From: Vermamoeba vermiformis
Lineage: Eukaryota; Tubulinea; Echinamoebida
Direction of reading: 5' to 3'
Assembly: GCA_045837725.1 (NCBI GenBank)
Contig: JBEWZL010000048.1
Location: 1-64,000, forward strand
Length of the DNA: 64,000 nt
A model generated the notes under the pieces. It ran no database searches and was not told where the DNA came from. It was given only the letters and a program-made list of their open reading frames with translations. The translations under genes and the position numbers were made by a program. The first letter of the stretch is position 1. Every line of letters starts with the position of its first letter. This document shows positions 13,043-24,049 of this stretch, one piece after another.

Positions 13043-14564
13043 TTACTCGCTCTTTTTGTGGCCAGAGAACCCGTCCATTCCTTTTGCCGCGGCCATAACA
13101 TCTTGCGTAATGAAGTCAAAGACTTGAATAGGCAAGAAGTAACGCAGTCCGACGGCGAATTCTAGTACCAAAGTCAATCGCGTCTGGATTAAGAATATAA
13201 AACAATTGACTTACGACCAAACCACGGTAAGAACACGCGTGCTTTTTGCAATTTGATGGCCTTGACTATTTGCTCGACGACCCATTGCTCCTCAAGCAGC
13301 ATCAAGCTTTGCAACGGTTTCAGGAACGAAATGCCGGTAAACATTCCTAAACAATAAGCATTATTTCTGGATGCAGATACGCTGGACTACGTACCAGTGT
13401 TAATCGCGTTGGGATTGACGTAAGTTATTTTGACGCCAGATACGCCCTATCGAAAAGTCGTTAGTACACCTTTAATGCCATTAAATCACGTGCGAGTTTA
13501 CTTTATGACGCAGTTCAGTTCGAAGACCGTCCGAAAAACCAACGACCGCGAATTTACTAACGGAATAATCCACGAGCCTGTAGGTGGCGAAGTGACCCAT
13601 GACTAAGGACGATATTAAGTTATAAACCTGTCGAATGCTGAGCTAGTACGTACTTGAAGCGATGTTCACAATGTGACCGCTGTTGCGTGCAATCATGTCG
13701 GGCAAGAACGCCTTGACAGTCCAAAATTGAGCCACGGCGTTGACATTAATGACGCGCATTGTTTCTTCGTCGCTGCGTAAAAATTTAAATTTAAACGTTT
13801 AATGGCTGCGGTTAGATCACAATTGAGAATTTAATAACGCCATCAAGATCTGTTATTAAACCACAGATGACGAACGTTTAGTGAGATGAGCATTATATTG
13901 TTGGCGATAAATATTTGTTCGAGATCTCGTGGTTTGGATTTGGGATCTTACCTTGTGTCGAGTAATTCTTTTCCAACAACAATGCCTGCATTATTCATCA
14001 ATATATCTACAACGCCGACTGCTGATTTTACTTCTTTAGCAACAGAGTAGACATTTTCGGGCTTGGAAACGTCGCACACAAAGCCCCAAGCTTCTCCGCC
14101 ACTGGATTTGATTTCTTCAACTAAAATGCTTTTAATCAGTACTCTCCAAATTATATGCGGTGTTTATTTTCTCATCCAAACATTGCGAGAAAGTCTGCCG
14201 TGAAAATCAAAACCTTACCCGTGCGGTCCAAGTTATTTTTGTTGATGTCCCAGAGAACTACCTTAGCACCTAACTTCGCTAACTCTTTTGCGGTCTAGAA
14301 ATAATTGGGATTAGTTTGGTAATTAAAATTAATGCGCTCGTAAGACGAAAAAGCCTATGTATGCATTAAAAATAATTAATAATGGAATGAATAATATTAA
14401 TATTGTTTTAGTATTTATATACGTACTCCTTTGCCAATTCCATGAGCTCCACCGGTGATTAAAACGATTTTTCCTTTCACATCCTTAGCCCACAGCGCTA
14501 AGCCAATATGATCATAGAAATAATATAATACACAAAATATAGTTATATAAAATAGCCAAATCAT
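13043..14564 (-). CDS. Membrane-anchored short-chain dehydrogenase/reductase (SDR16C/RDH10-like)
   Basis: NAD(P)-dependent oxidoreductase of the classical SDR type. The start at 14562-14564 gives a hydrophobic N-terminal anchor (MIWLFYITIFCVLYYF), then the cofactor loop TGGAHGIGKG, the NNAG structural motif, an IAS segment with the catalytic Ser, and the active-site YSVSK. The C-terminal part ends GFSGHKKSE* at 13043. At least seven introns were read, all keeping frame. Length about 305 residues, normal for membrane-linked retinol/steroid/acyl dehydrogenases of the SDR16C branch. Likely in ER or lipid-droplet membrane; substrate unknown. Divergently transcribed from the kinase-ankyrin gene over 94 bp. 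Confidence 0.9.
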
Positions 14565-14658
14565 TGTGGTAACTTGACCAGATCGAAAAGATTAAATGAA
14601 ATTTTCTTCCGCTGCCTTTTCATTCAAAAACAAACTAGAGCACAATATGGCGTAGTCC
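14565..14658. promoter_or_regulatory. Short bidirectional promoter between SDR and kinase-ankyrin genes
   Basis: Only 94 bp separate the two start codons, which face away from each other. The stretch is AT-rich and must contain both 5' UTRs and core promoters, or the two transcripts overlap. It also holds the tiny upstream ORF listed next. No specific factor site recognised. Confidence 0.6.
14647..14655 (+). promoter_or_regulatory. Minimal in-frame upstream ORF (Met-Ala-stop)
   Basis: ATG GCG TAG lies 3 nt before the chosen kinase start and in the same frame. Initiation here would end after two codons, so it may lower translation of the kinase or work by reinitiation. The downstream ATG at 14659 is chosen because it opens the long frame. 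Confidence 0.5.
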
Positions 14659-17600
14659 ATGGAACACTTTATTAAGGATATTAATGGGTATGAGAACGCT
14701 TCATCAACTCATGAACGCTCAAGCAAGCCTGAATCCAGAGGACTCGGTTCTGGCTATTCAATTTTGAGCCACGGATCTCGGAGCTCAATATCCTCGACAG
14801 GAAAACCAAAAAATGTACATTCAGCTTCGAACTTTTCGGATGGTAGCTGGAACAGCTTCGATAGCAGAGGTCAGATCACCGCTCCCACTTGTATTTTCAA
14901 GAACAAATTCAGAAATTATAAATCTCGTTATTTTGTAATTTATGTATAATACTATAATGAATTATTGGAAGATAATCACTGACAGTATCTTTCAACAGAT
15001 GAAGATCAAAAACATCAATTCATTTTCCCTTCGTTTGGCTTGTATAGCTTTAATGTCGATCGATTGGAATTTATCGAAAAATTAGGCGAAGGTAAATACA
15101 ATTTGACTTGCGGTTGATCCATTCATAATCTGATTTTTAACGAAAATAGGGGCATTTGGCGAAGTGTGGAAGGTGCGCGGAGATTACTCAATAATATATT
15201 ATCGATCATTAATAGTAATATGGGTCTAATTCAATAGGCGTATTACCAAGGAGAACTATTCGCCGTCAAAATATTGAAAGACAACAATAACAACAACATG
15301 TTCACCACCTATCAAAAAATATCCAGTGAAATTGCGTGGTAAGTGTTGTAGGCTGAATACATTATTCCATCGTGTGCTAAAACCGATCCGTTCAGTGCTC
15401 TTCCGCACATCAATGTCGTGCGTCACTATTCGCTGTGCTCGAAGAATTACCAGGAGTTCTTTTTGATCATGGAGTACGTGCCTCGCGGTGCATTGGCGAA
15501 CTTACTTAGAACTAGCAAGTGGGTACGTAATGCTTCAACTTCACTCCGCACAAGTGCTGCTAATGATGGACGAATATTATCAGCTGCGCGGAAATCTGGC
15601 GGTCAGATTGCGAATGGCTAAGCAAATTGCACGAGGAATGGCAAGTATTTGCAATGAAATTGTTTGTCGAGATTATTGCTGCTGACTGTTGTTCTAGTTT
15701 GCGCTGCATTCGACCAATCCCTCGATTATTCACCGTGATTTGAGGACGGCTAATATTCTCGTGGACAAAGACTACAACGTTAAAGTCGCTGATTTTGGTC
15801 TCTCGGTGCCCAACACACCTGAGAGCTTTGCCGCGCGAGGGCGGTGCGGCTACATTCGTTGCATTGCACCAGAAATCTTGACACGACGAGAATACAGTTC
15901 TAAGTCCGATGTATATAGCTATGCTATCCTATTATGGTATGAAATCTACTACCTTCTCGGTTTTTAACTGTGTTAACTCGTGCGCGTAGGGAACTTCTCA
16001 CATGCAAAGAACCATATGAAGGAGTGTCAATGCATGACATCCGCAAGATGATTATAGCAGATGTCAAGCCAGATATCGAAGAGATTAAGAGACTAAATGT
16101 AAGTCAGTTCAGTACGCGTAGCAGATCTGTTATTAACGCGTGTCAAATAGGTGACCGAGAAAATTGTCTCTTTAATCGAACAATGCTGGCATAAGGATCC
16201 AAACGTTCGTCCGTCCTTTGGTCAGATATTAGATACATTAGACGAGGTATTAATAAGACATATCATTGCTGACGTGCGAGTAACTCATGACGGTTGAGCA
16301 GATCTTGTGCGTGCCCTTGGACATTTTCGAAGCAGCAGAACGAGGCAAATTATCTCTCGTGCAAAAGAGGCTCGAGGCTTTATCTCGCAAAAAGCTTCAT
16401 TTGACAAATAAGAACACAAAGACCAGCTCTGAAAACGACGAGAAAGAAGCACTGCTGCCGCCCGATTTCAAAGCGTACACTGAGCCCAACAATGTACATA
16501 CGAACACCAATAACAGTAATGAGAAGTCTCACAAACTGGCGACGAGCTGGGGCAGTGTCGAAGATAATTTGCGCGGCTCGGCCAATGGACCTGAAATGTT
16601 CAAGTTGCAAGAGATTATTTCGGATCTGAATGGAGTAGTAGAGCGACAGTTGTTAGTAGCGAGAAGAAGAGCGTTGGCAGAGTCAGATTTGCATGGCAGA
16701 ACAGCTTTGGTAAGTCATTCTTTAGTTTTTCTTTGGATTTGAATCTGAGTTGTAGCGAAACGTCAAATTTATTTGAGCTAGTGCACAATTTACATTGCAC
16801 CAAGCCAAGTTATAGAAGTATATCAGACTTGGAAGCTTATGCTACGGATCTAACTCGGTTGCGAAATGACAAAGAAAGAATCCGTAAGGAAAGTAAAAAA
16901 ACCCGTAAAATAGGGCACTACTATTTCAAAAGAAATAGGTAAGCGTGTCATTATTCGCAGCGAGTAGATTTCGATCGCAAATAAGCTCCAGTCCAAATTT
17001 CTCGTTGGGTCGACATCTGGCTAGTTACTCTTGCGGAAAGCGCTTTTCGTACAGAGACCGCTTCTTAGCGCGACCCTTAGAGACCTTCTTCTTCTCTTGC
17101 TTGGGTACGTGAGGGGTAGCGAGCTTGACCTTGCCGGCCTTGTTGATGTTTCCGTGGCGAACTAAAGGCTGAAAGTTAGATGTGATCTGACTACTGTAGT
17201 AGGCGGTACAAGAGAGGCGTATTCTTACCCATTGTGCGTGTTGTGAAATGTGAGGATTTTAATGACTGAGTTGCTCTTTTAAATCCTCGGATCTGCGAAA
17301 TAAGCCAGATTGAACTTCGCCAAATTTTACGCAACGGAAATTTCACTTTAATAGTACTGGATCCGTTACTAACAATAACAAATGCAGATATACTCAGCGA
17401 TGCATGGATTCTATGATGTGGTAGAGTAAGTTAACTCTAAAAACGGATCTTGGATCTGACCATTGTCTTAGGTACTTGGTGGAGGTCGGAGCGTTTTTAG
17501 ATCAACAAGACGGAGACTTTAAGACCGCCCTTCACTACGCGGTGTTGAACAGTCGTGTGGACATTGTGCGATACATTTGCAAGTGTTTATTGCGTCGTCA

Positions 17601-19301
17601 ATCACTGCTCGCACCTCACGCCCAATCAGCGGCCTGGTACATCAATGTGCGCGACAGACAAGGCATGACACCACTACACTATGCCTGCATCAGAGGCAAT
17701 ACTGAGGTACACGACTCTTATAATCAAACAATATGTATTCTAATCCCGTCAGGTCATCAAAACGTTAATCGAATCTGGAGCCGATATTTATGGCCGCAAT
17801 AATCTGCAATTGACCTCGTTGCACTTGGCTTGCAGACACGGACTCGATCACGTTGTGGTGTTGCTACTCGAGACCGAACAAAAACAAATGTTGGCGGATC
17901 AGATCGTGCCTGAGTTGGTTCCCAAGATGGTTGGGGAACTCGAAGATTTCTTCAAAAAACGATTCAAAATCGACGAGAAGAGTCAAAACACAGACGAGTC
18001 GCATAAAAAAGACAAAAATCACGTGAAGAGCATGCGCAGCAATCAAAAGTTCAGCGAGCTGGTTAACTTTGTGGACCGAGACAGGCGATGTTGCTTGCAT
18101 TATTGTGCCTTTGGTGCAAAAGAAAACATCATTGAACTGCTGCTTCAATACGGAGCCGACGTCAACGTCAAAGACAGGGTAAGAAGATACAAGTGACTCT
18201 TATTATATGATCGAGACTGACGCGACAATCCCTCAGTATGGCATGTCCGCACTTCACTACGCCAGTTTTTTCGCGAACAAAAAGCTCGTTAAAGTGCTGT
18301 TGCAACAAGGAGCCAAGAACAACGAGTACTCGATCGATCTACTCGGCATTAGTCCCTTGCACTGCGCGTGTTTCTTCGGTGATCCCAACACGGTGGAAGC
18401 ACTCGCCAATGAGAACAACATTGACATGCAAGATGACGAGGGAAACACACCGCTTCACATTGCAGCTATGCACGGTCATCAAAAGGTACCAAGTTCAGTG
18501 ATTTAATATCGTCTAATAGCTATGCAGGTGACTTTGGTCCTGCTGCAAAAACGAGCAGATCCGTTCAGACTCGACAAAAAAGGCTTCAATTGTCTGCATC
18601 ACGCAGCAATGTCAGGCCACACAAGTGTCACGGAGATACTGTTGCAAGACGTCAAATCACTGTCCAAGCGTGTCATTCAGCACTACAATCCTCTCGAGTT
18701 GTTGGAGTCACGTGATCCCAATGGCATGACTGCGTTCCATTGGGCAGTGTACCAAGGACAGATTCAAACTGTTACATCGTTACTCGAGAAATATCCTCAG
18801 CTCGCTCACTCGCAAGATCTCAACGGCAACACGCCGTTTCATTGTGCGTGCGAACGAGGCAACGAACGCATTGCAATCATGCTGGCCGAGGCAGGAACTG
18901 ATCTATTTCAACGTAAGTAATATAATCACGTCAAGTCTATTATAACCTAGTATCCTCAGGTACTAACGATGGCACGACACCGTTGCACTACGCGGCGATG
19001 TCAGGCAATGTAAATATTGTAAAATTTTTAGTGGAAAGTGGTGCATTTGTAAATTGTTTAAACAGCGCCAAGTAAGTCACAACACATACTGCTCGCGACT
19101 GCAATACCTAATCTTCTGCCTAGACAAACTGCTCTACATGCTGCGTGCATTGGTGGCTCGGTCGAAGTAGTTGCGTATTTGTTGCTGCGATCAGCGGTGA
19201 TTATGCACGACTGCTATGGCCGTACGCCGTTGTCTTATGCGCTTGAATACAAACGCGATGGGATCATCTCGTATTTCATGAATAGAGCGCAGCGAAATTG
19301 A
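14659..19301 (+). CDS. Protein kinase (tyrosine-kinase-like) fused to a long ankyrin repeat array
   Basis: A Ser-rich N-terminus is followed by a kinase domain (about 15.0-16.25 kb): glycine loop EKLGEGAFGEVWK, lysine in FAVKILKD, catalytic loop HRDLRTANIL, DFG, then APEIL and a C-lobe ending WHKDPNVRPSFGQIL. All key residues are present. HRDLR is a form typical of Src-type tyrosine kinases. A linker then leads into about 10-12 ankyrin repeats (16.65-19.28 kb), e.g. GMTPLHYACIRGN and GNTPLHIAAMHGH, with a charged insert near 17.95 kb. About 15 introns; one is GC-AG (15641-15697) and one is a 678-nt intron (16710-17387) containing the eS30 gene on the other strand. The ankyrin repeat split by that intron (HGRTAL | IYSAMHGF) reads through perfectly, so this is one gene. 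About 1,000 residues, cytosolic signalling protein. Stop at 19299-19301, convergent with the next gene. Confidence 0.9.
15641..15697 (+). other. GC-AG intron in the kinase domain
   Basis: The frame of the kinase requires IARGM to join FALHSTNP directly. The only junction that does this uses a GCAAGT donor and a TTCTAG acceptor, 57 nt apart. GCAAGT is the usual form of the minor GC donor class. All other introns I read in this gene are GT-AG. Confidence 0.8.
17025..17232 (-). CDS. Small ribosomal subunit protein eS30, nested in an intron of the kinase-ankyrin gene
   Basis: Two exons on the strand opposite the host. Exon 1 is only ATGG (17229-17232). The intron is 17162-17228 (67 nt, GTAAGA...TTTAG). 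Exon 2 is 17025-17161. The product starts MVRHGNINKAGKVKLATPHV and continues PKQEKKKVSKGRAKKR, matching the eS30 core (KVHGSLARAGKVR...PKVAKQEKKK...GRAKRR). No ubiquitin-like fusion partner is present, unlike animal FAU. The protein is about 46 residues, shorter than the usual 59-63, and ends KRFPQE where others continue RRFVNV plus a Gly/Lys-rich tail. Either this lineage has a shorter tail or a further exon was missed (a GTAACT donor-like site overlaps the stop). The whole gene lies inside intron 16710-17387. Confidence 0.88.
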
Positions 19302-19391
19302 GAATAAAAAACTCAATTCCCAACACAACACCATTGAACAACATAATTATATTTATTACCAATACTAATCTACACTAATACTCAAAACAAT

Positions 19392-22300
19392 CTAAAATAA
19401 GGTGGCCATCAAGCCGAGCACAAGGAACAACAATCCGACGTGACAAAGAGAGCCACTTGAGACGACTGGAGTGTTGCCCGAAGACGAAGGACTGCTGCCC
19501 GGGCCATTGCCGCTGTCGAAAGGACTCGCAGGAATGTCGTACTGCAGATTCACGCTGTAGCCAGGAATAGCCTCAATACCTAAATCACTGTTAGAATGCG
19601 CTTTTAATGACACTGCGGTTGACTTACTGGTCGTGTACGAAGCCAATTGGATGCCGTCAATGTAAGTCTCGAACAATGTAACTGATCCTCGTTGAGCAAT
19701 ATACATGCCAGACAAGTTGATGTCTTGCGGCCAGTTGAACTCTGACAGCGCGACACGAATGACAGACCAACGATCAGCAGTGGTCGGCTGCTCGTTACTG
19801 TAGACAGGACTGCTCAAATCGACACTGCCGAGGCCCATCGAAGTGCCGTTAGTGAGTCTGCCATTGAGTGACACGGAGAAGGTGCGTTGAGCATCCTTCG
19901 AGCCAATGCGAGCCTTGAACTCGAGATGAGTGTAGCCAGCGGCAATCGGATCAAAAGCGTTCTTCCACGAGTCAGTTTTGCCAATGTAGATGCCACCGTA
20001 AGAATTCAAATTGTTCAACTTGAGACTAACACTGCCATCGTAGTATTGATCCGTGGCAAAGTTGTACGCCAAGTTTGTGGAGACGTTCCAAGCGTTACGC
20101 CAGTTGTCATCGAAGATCACGTAGGCTACGGACAGAAAGGTCAGCAAATGGCCCAGGTAAGATGACTCAAACTTACGTTCTTTGCCAGTATTGGTCCAAA
20201 CCATTCTGCCATTGATCGGCAAGGGACCGTTCTTCTCGCACCAGTTCTCACGCTTGCTGTCGTCAGGTTGAGGAGTGAAGCTGCTCACAGATCCAGCATC
20301 GAACCCAGGGACCGCACAGTTGTTATTAGGGCACACGGCAGCGACGTTGTAAGCGTAATAATTGTTGGGATACGACAGACCTAATCACTCTTTAGCAACG
20401 CCCAAAATAACACTGGATGCTAGTACTTACCGTGGTACCATCTGAAGCTGTTGTCAGGGGTCTGGAGGTGGATCCACAACAGCTGTGCAGCGCTGTCAAA
20501 GTAATACGTCCACGTGCTAAGATCGTTCTTTGAGTTACCAGGCTTCACTTGCGCATTGTTGTACCAAGCTGTGATATTGAAAGTCGTGCCAGTAGGGAAT
20601 GGAATGGCCAACCGGATCCACTCGCCACCTTGCACGTTGCCCAATCTGAAGTCAAGCTTTGAAGGAGTCTTCAAGCCGTCATTGCCGAACATCAACAAGT
20701 GGTCGTAGTACATGCGAACATTTGTGATGTGTTCAATCACGGCCGTTATTTCAGTAGTTCCATTGGCATAGGCATAGCTGTCCTTTTGACGAGGGTCGAG
20801 AGTGACAGAAGCTCCGTCATACAAACGAGTCAAGCGACCCGTGATCTGTGAGCGAACGTAGTCGAGGGTGCCCGTGACAGAGTATTGCGGGGCATTGCCA
20901 TCGTCCACGTACAAGTTACGCAGAGGAATTTGGTTCGAAGGACAGTGATACGCGTTCCATTCGGGCTTGGGGACACAGCCAGGAAGTCTCAAATGATCGC
21001 CAAGACCAACAACCGCGGAACCGCAGTCTCCGGTGATAGAGCCATCCGAGTCAACGAGCGCAATGCCCTGTTCATTGTTAGTAAGTTAAAAACTCAAATA
21101 ACTGAAGCTAACGTACTTTCATAGCATTCTGTCCAGAACGGAAGATGGACTCTTGGAAGTAGACACGGTTCTGAACGTTGTTGAACTTCATGTTGAAGAA
21201 CTTGTTCGAAGGGGTCAGCACATTAGGACCATCAAGACCAGTGATAGCACCGCTCGGTCTATTCACATTACTCTTCGCGAAGTTGTAATTGTTGAAGTTG
21301 TAGAAGGTGATGTCGTTCCAGATCACACCACCTCCTGCATCGTAAGATTGGATGCCAAACAGAGCGCGAGCAAGTCCGCTGGTGTATGGGGCATACCGAC
21401 TGCGCCCTTCTTCAAAGTCATAGCGAGGATTACCAACGTTGTCAGTCTCACCAACAATCAGAGCACCTTGAATGACGTTGATGCCAGGGCAGTTAACGCC
21501 AACAGCATTGTCGGCAAGGCGTGCGTTGTGAATGATGAGGTTGTCGCCACGGCCCCAAATGCCATGATTTCTGCACTTGTACGCAGTGAACTCGACCACA
21601 ACGGCATCGTCAGGAGCGACACCTTGAATGACATTTTGAAGCGTAGTCAGATCAACAGTGCTTGGGTCAGTGAAATAGTTGGCCAAGATCATGTCGACGT
21701 CTCGTGGAGTGTAAGTCGAGAGCTCAGTGTCTCCTTGATTGTTGATCTGACCGTCATCAAAGAACAAGCCCGAGTCCGCGTTTGAGTGAGCTTTGTTGCG
21801 AATGAACAATCCAAGCTTGGAGTGACGAGGCCACCATTGGTACTTTGGATCTGATGCTGCAAAGCCGAGTGGATGAAGAGGCATTGCGAACCAGAAACCG
21901 AACTGACCTCCAACTGCAACGTTGCCGATGAAGTCGTTGGAAGGGTTCGTGATCCAGAACATTGCTGGTCTGTGAACGGATTAGAAAGCGCTTGGTAGGT
22001 ATCTGACACATACTGTTTATCGGCAGTGAGCAATTGGTCAAGAGCGTTAGCTTGAATGGCCAAGTTGAAGTACAGCTTGTTGTTGGTTTCATCAGCGTCT
22101 TCGATAAAGAAACAGTGACCAAGGCTGCATCGTAACAGTGTAGTTAGAAAGAGGAATGATAAGAAGCTGGGTTGGGACAATCAGACGTACGTGTTGAAGG
22201 CAACGTTGTTTTGGACCAACAAGTTCGAAGTACCGTGAAGTGTCAAGCAACGTTGGAACAAGTCGTGGAAGCTGCAATGCGACACTCTGCTCTCTGATTG

Positions 22301-23551
22301 GTCTCCTGCAACGTGATAATGGATTGGATAGCGTGCTTTGAGTCCTTTCTGACCCATGTTCGTCACTTCAACTCCATAGAATCGACCGTGACCTGACTCC
22401 ATAACCATCACGTGACCTCCCCTATCAACCCATGTTATTTGGCCGTTATTACAATGTGTTTGTACAGCAGTCTCGCGACTTACCATCCATCATTGGTATC
22501 GACGGTGCCACGAATGACAATGTTGCGAGTCAGCATTCCGACTTCGGCACGCATGTCGATTTTGTCGTTTCCATTGCCTTGCCAGAACGAGCCCCAGTGA
22601 CCGAACTTGAGAGGGTCATTGAACGAGATGGATCTATCATAGTTCGGAATTAGGTTCGTAAATTATACCTCTCTGAAGTTCTTGCTGATTACGTACCTTC
22701 CATCGATTGCTGAGATGGTTCGCACTTCAGACTGCGATACATTAGTACCCCAGTCATAGTCAGTGCTTGTGATAACAATCGAATCTCCAACATTCCTAAA
22801 TTTAAGAGTTTCAGAACGGAATGATTCGAGATATTGGAGGTCGTAGTATGACTCGGTATGATATTATACTGATGCTTACCATTGAACATCTTCAGCAACG
22901 GTGATGGTTGTGGCACCGAAATTGACGTTGCCGTTCAAGTTTGTCCAAGTCGGGCCACGTACTGTTCCCCACATGTCCAACAAGCCATCTGCCCATACTC
23001 CGAGGACTAGTCGTGCAAGATTTAGTTTGGTATATTTCCGTTGCATAAGAAACGCTCGTTCACCAAAAATGGATGGATCGTTCAGAAAATTTAAAAAGAT
23101 AAATCAGCGCACCAATACTGACCTTTGCTGCCGAATCCATTAGGATTCAAATTGAAGTCTTTGGTTCCGTGAAGAGTAATCGTGGATTTGGAATTATAAG
23201 TGCAATCCTCGTTACCTGGAGTTACCGTATTAGCTTCAAAATCTAATTGATATCGATGTTCTTACCGATCCATAAATGGCCACCACCGCGCACGTAGATG
23301 AAGTACGCATCTAAAGTAAGATCCTTCTCGTCAAAGATTAAGTCACCATAGATCTCGAGCAATTGCATGACAGGGGTTGATTCGTCGAGAAGTATTTTAA
23401 TCCCGCTCGGAATTGTAACATTTTGCATATCACCGGTTGGTTTACCGCTCCATGAAGACCAGCGGGTCAAATCTGACCGTTGGTGCGGGCAGTCTGCATT
23501 GGCGAGAGCTACAACGCAAAGAATAATACAAAGAGCTTTGGTTAGTTGCAT
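19392..23551 (-). CDS. CEMIP/CEMIP2-like G8 and beta-helix surface protein, copy A
   Basis: Signal peptide (MQLTKALCIILCVVALANA) then DCPHQ and a G8 domain. The central region closely tracks animal CEMIP2 (TMEM2): AEVGMLTRNIVIRG, RYPIHYHVAGD, CLTLHGTSNLLVQ, GHCFFIED, FWITNPSNDF, KLGLFIRNKAHSN, FTAYKCRNHGIW and RLADNAVGVNCPG are all recognisable. These are the parallel beta-helix repeats (PbH1). A following sandwich-like region contains DPRQKDSY and RMYYDHLLMFG. A jelly-roll-like C-terminal domain (VIFDDNWRNAWN ... YIDGIQL) and a Ser/Pro linker end in a hydrophobic GPI-type tail (stop 19392). About 1,100 residues, about 13 introns. In animals this family cuts hyaluronan outside the cell; the substrate here is unknown. 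It lacks an intron present in copies C and D at FTAYK|CR. Confidence 0.88.
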
Positions 23552-24049
23552 TGTATTCGCTTGGATTAGTAAAATTAAATTTTTAAAAAGTTAGAATTTA
23601 TTTATTTCACACGCGTCCGAATCCAGTTTTGGCAATTTGCAAAATCTTTTGGGTCAAGCTTACGTAAACTTATCTACAAATCATTGAGCTTCAAAAGGCT
23701 TATATCTGCGATGAATATCATTGCGTGTAAAAGAGACCTTCAAGATCTGTAAAATCGAGTTGCGCCTTAGACTTGCCTTTTTCAGTCGCGACTTGAGTTT
23801 CTACACCCAGCCAAAACGCAAAATCTTTGTCAAGTTTATCCAAAGCATGAAAAGGCTTATGTAAACAGCACAAGAAATAATCGCGTTTGTGATCTCGTGA
23901 CCGTTGGTCGATTAAATTACATTTACATGTAATTTACATTCTAAAGGAATCCGCATCTTGGAATTATCAGACTTGACGCTACCACGCACTTGACCACTCT
24001 GGTGTATGATTGGCTCCGGAGAAAAGTCTTAGCGAAGGCAGCTTCAATT
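23552..24049. other. Intergenic region with two copies of an upstream element
   Basis: About 500 bp above copy A and below the next gene. It contains the conserved 54-nt element at 23681-23734 and a more diverged, shorter copy around 23815-23880. No ORF of note. Confidence 0.6.
23681..23734 (-). promoter_or_regulatory. Conserved upstream element, copy 1 (130 nt above gene A start)
   Basis: By eye it matches 25862-25915 at 48 of 54 positions without gaps; the core is TCAAAAGGCTTATAT and the end is TGTAAAAGA. The spacing to the start codon is nearly the same in both places (130 and 122 nt). Weaker similarity continues on both sides. A third, diverged match (GCAAAATCTTTGTCAAG ... AAAAGGCTTAT) is at about 23815-23870. 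It may be a shared promoter element or a short dispersed repeat. Confidence 0.6.

Noticed and set aside
14659-19301. Two separate genes, a kinase and an ankyrin protein, with eS30 between them
   Set aside because: The ankyrin repeat broken by the 678-nt intron reads through exactly (HGRTAL then IYSAMHGF) with good splice sites, so one gene is the simpler reading.
21153-21785. 210-codon + strand ORF
   Set aside because: It is the antisense shadow of a conserved beta-helix exon of copy A; similar shadows occur opposite copies C and D.
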